A stretch of 7,825 nucleotides of DNA from NCBI GenBank assembly GCA_030917205.1, contig JAUPVE010000030.1, positions 1-7,825 of the forward strand, read 5' to 3'. The stretch comes from Patescibacteria group bacterium. GTDB lineage: Bacteria > Patescibacteriota > Patescibacteriia > UBA1558 > GWA2-36-10. Below the pieces are notes generated by a model. That model ran no database searches. It was not told the origin of the DNA and saw only the letters and a list, made by a program, of their open reading frames with translations. The position numbers and the translations under genes are program-made. Below are positions 6,931-7,825 of this stretch, in pieces (position 1 is the first letter of the stretch; every line of letters begins with the position of its first letter).

Positions 6931-7825
6931 CTATGGTAAATCAAAGGCCTTTTGCTCGGTCCAAGTTTTTTCATCATAAACTCTGATCTGCTTTTCACCA
7001 ATCACATAGAAATAGTCATTGACAAAGATAGCTCTCTTGACCTGGTCCATCTGTGCTGCTTTGACCAAAGATAGCTTGTCATCGGCATAGCTCAAAATAT
7101 AGCCACCCTTGCTACCCGGTATAAAGAATATCTTGTATTTTTCATCAATAGTAAAGGCTTTGTGGTTATCATTAACCTCAGTATAGTACTCATCTAAAGA
7201 ATATTTATAAAGCTCTTTTGGATCGCTAGGATTGGAAACATCAAACAAAGATATTTTTACTTTATTATTTTCTGCTCCAACACCCAATATCCTATCTTTA
7301 TTGATGGGGTGCAGATAAGATGAATAGCCAGGAATTTTGAGCTCACCTTTTTTGGTTGGATTTTTAGGATCACTCAAATCAATGACATAAAATGGATCAG
7401 TTTGTCTAAAGGTGACGATGTAAGCTTTGTCCTCTATAAATCTAGCGCTGTAAATTCTCTCAGTCAGACCCATGTCTAATAATTTACCCATGATTTTGAG
7501 ATCATCCCCCAAAACATACAGATCATTAGCACTCTCGCTATTACTAGCAAAAACTGAATCCCACATACCACCCAAAGTAGTCGCTATACGCAAATTACCA
7601 TCATACTCATCTAGAGAAAATTGATTCAAAGGATAGCCTGGTACTCCGCCACTCGCCTTGAGACTCAAATTATCAATAGCAATTTTTACAACTCCGGTGT
7701 TGGCTAAATTTCTTTTATTATTTTTATAATAATTTTGAAAACGGTTTTCTAGCTCTGTTTCAATACGTAAATTTTCATCTTTACCTAAACTTTTTTTCCA
7801 ATTATCAACCACCACACCTAGCTCC
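6931..7825 (-). CDS. beta-propeller domain protein, probably secreted (N-terminus cut by window edge)
   Basis: About 298 codons of the C-terminal part are visible, ending in TAG. The chain matches the family of secreted proteins with a C-terminal beta-propeller distantly related to WD40 repeats (Pfam Beta_propel). The hallmark block is LYVLGDDLKIMGKL, then ERIYSARFIEDKAYIVTFRQ, DPFYVIDLSDPKNPTKKGEL and IPGYSSYLHPINKDRILGVG. Repeated blade patterns continue, for example SLFDVSNPSDPKELYKY and YFYVIGEKQIRVYD. No membrane segment is visible in this part, and a signal peptide would lie outside the window. The frame is open to base 7825, so the GTG at 7815 is not the real start. The ligand or partner is unknown. 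As a likely exported protein it could be a client of SecDF encoded just downstream, but a terminator and a separate promoter divide them, so adjacency alone is weak evidence. Confidence 0.85.
   Translation of the reverse strand, partial: ELGVVVDNWKKSLGKDENLRIETELENRFQNYYKNNKRNLANTGVVKIAIDNLSLKASGGVPGYPLNQFSLDEYDGNLRIATTLGGMWDSVFASNSESANDLYVLGDDLKIMGKLLDMGLTERIYSARFIEDKAYIVTFRQTDPFYVIDLSDPKNPTKKGELKIPGYSSYLHPINKDRILGVGAENNKVKISLFDVSNPSDPKELYKYSLDEYYTEVNDNHKAFTIDEKYKIFFIPGSKGGYILSYADDKLSLVKAAQMDQVKRAIFVNDYFYVIGEKQIRVYDEKTWTEQKAFDLP

Noticed and set aside
7813..7815. GTG as the start of the beta-propeller protein
   Set aside because: The frame stays open upstream to the window edge and the family normally has a longer N-terminal part, so the gene is truncated by the window.
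1..7825. Alternative genetic code (TGA read as an amino acid), as in some Patescibacteria
   Set aside because: No in-frame TGA occurs in the genes read, and all reach full family length with TAA or TAG stops.
1..7825. CRISPR array, insertion sequence, tRNA or rRNA
   Set aside because: No regularly spaced repeat, transposase motif, cloverleaf or rRNA-like segment was seen on either strand.

Overview
The window is an AT-rich bacterial fragment in which every supportable gene lies on the minus strand. Read in transcription order, from high to low coordinates, the genes are: a truncated beta-propeller protein, secD, secF, a sigma-region-4/winged-helix regulator, a one-pass membrane protein, and a truncated VirD4/TraG-like ATPase. 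The gene content suggests a Candidate Phyla Radiation (Patescibacteria) genome. The supporting points are a sigma-4-plus-winged-helix protein with no sigma-2, a membrane protein paired with a soluble VirD4-like ATPase, a SecD carrying a parvulin-like insert, and starts without clear Shine-Dalgarno sequences. This placement rests on family recognition, not on a marker gene. No in-frame TGA was seen in the genes read, so the standard bacterial code fits.

Layout. 6931-7825 holds the C-terminal part of a predicted secreted beta-propeller protein, ended by a strong hairpin terminator at 6872-6903. A good sigma-70-type promoter (6821-6848) then starts the secD-secF operon (6786 down to 4209). That operon ends in a second hairpin (4151-4182), whose distal arm contains the -35 box of the next promoter (4126-4154). 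This promoter drives the sigma-4/winged-helix regulator (4075-2972), which is closed by a third hairpin (2930-2965). A perfect TATAAT at 2889-2894 lies just upstream of the last operon: a membrane protein (2870-1371) and the ATPase (1369 to beyond base 1).

How the genes work together. SecD and SecF form the membrane complex that uses the proton gradient to help pull secreted proteins off the SecYEG channel. The SecD here also carries a peptidyl-prolyl-isomerase-like domain in its external loop, so folding help may be built into the translocase. The membrane protein and the ATPase are separated by one base and look like the anchor and motor halves of a DNA- or protein-pumping coupling ATPase. 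The regulator between the two operons has no clear functional link to either.

The most notable signals are the apparently circularly permuted parvulin domain inside SecD, the row of about four winged-helix units behind the sigma-4 domain, the promoter overlapping a terminator, and two identical TAA-T-ATG gene junctions. There is no RNA gene, CRISPR array, insertion sequence or long repeat. No gene-free stretch reaches 300 bases; the three intergenic gaps hold the terminators and promoters listed.
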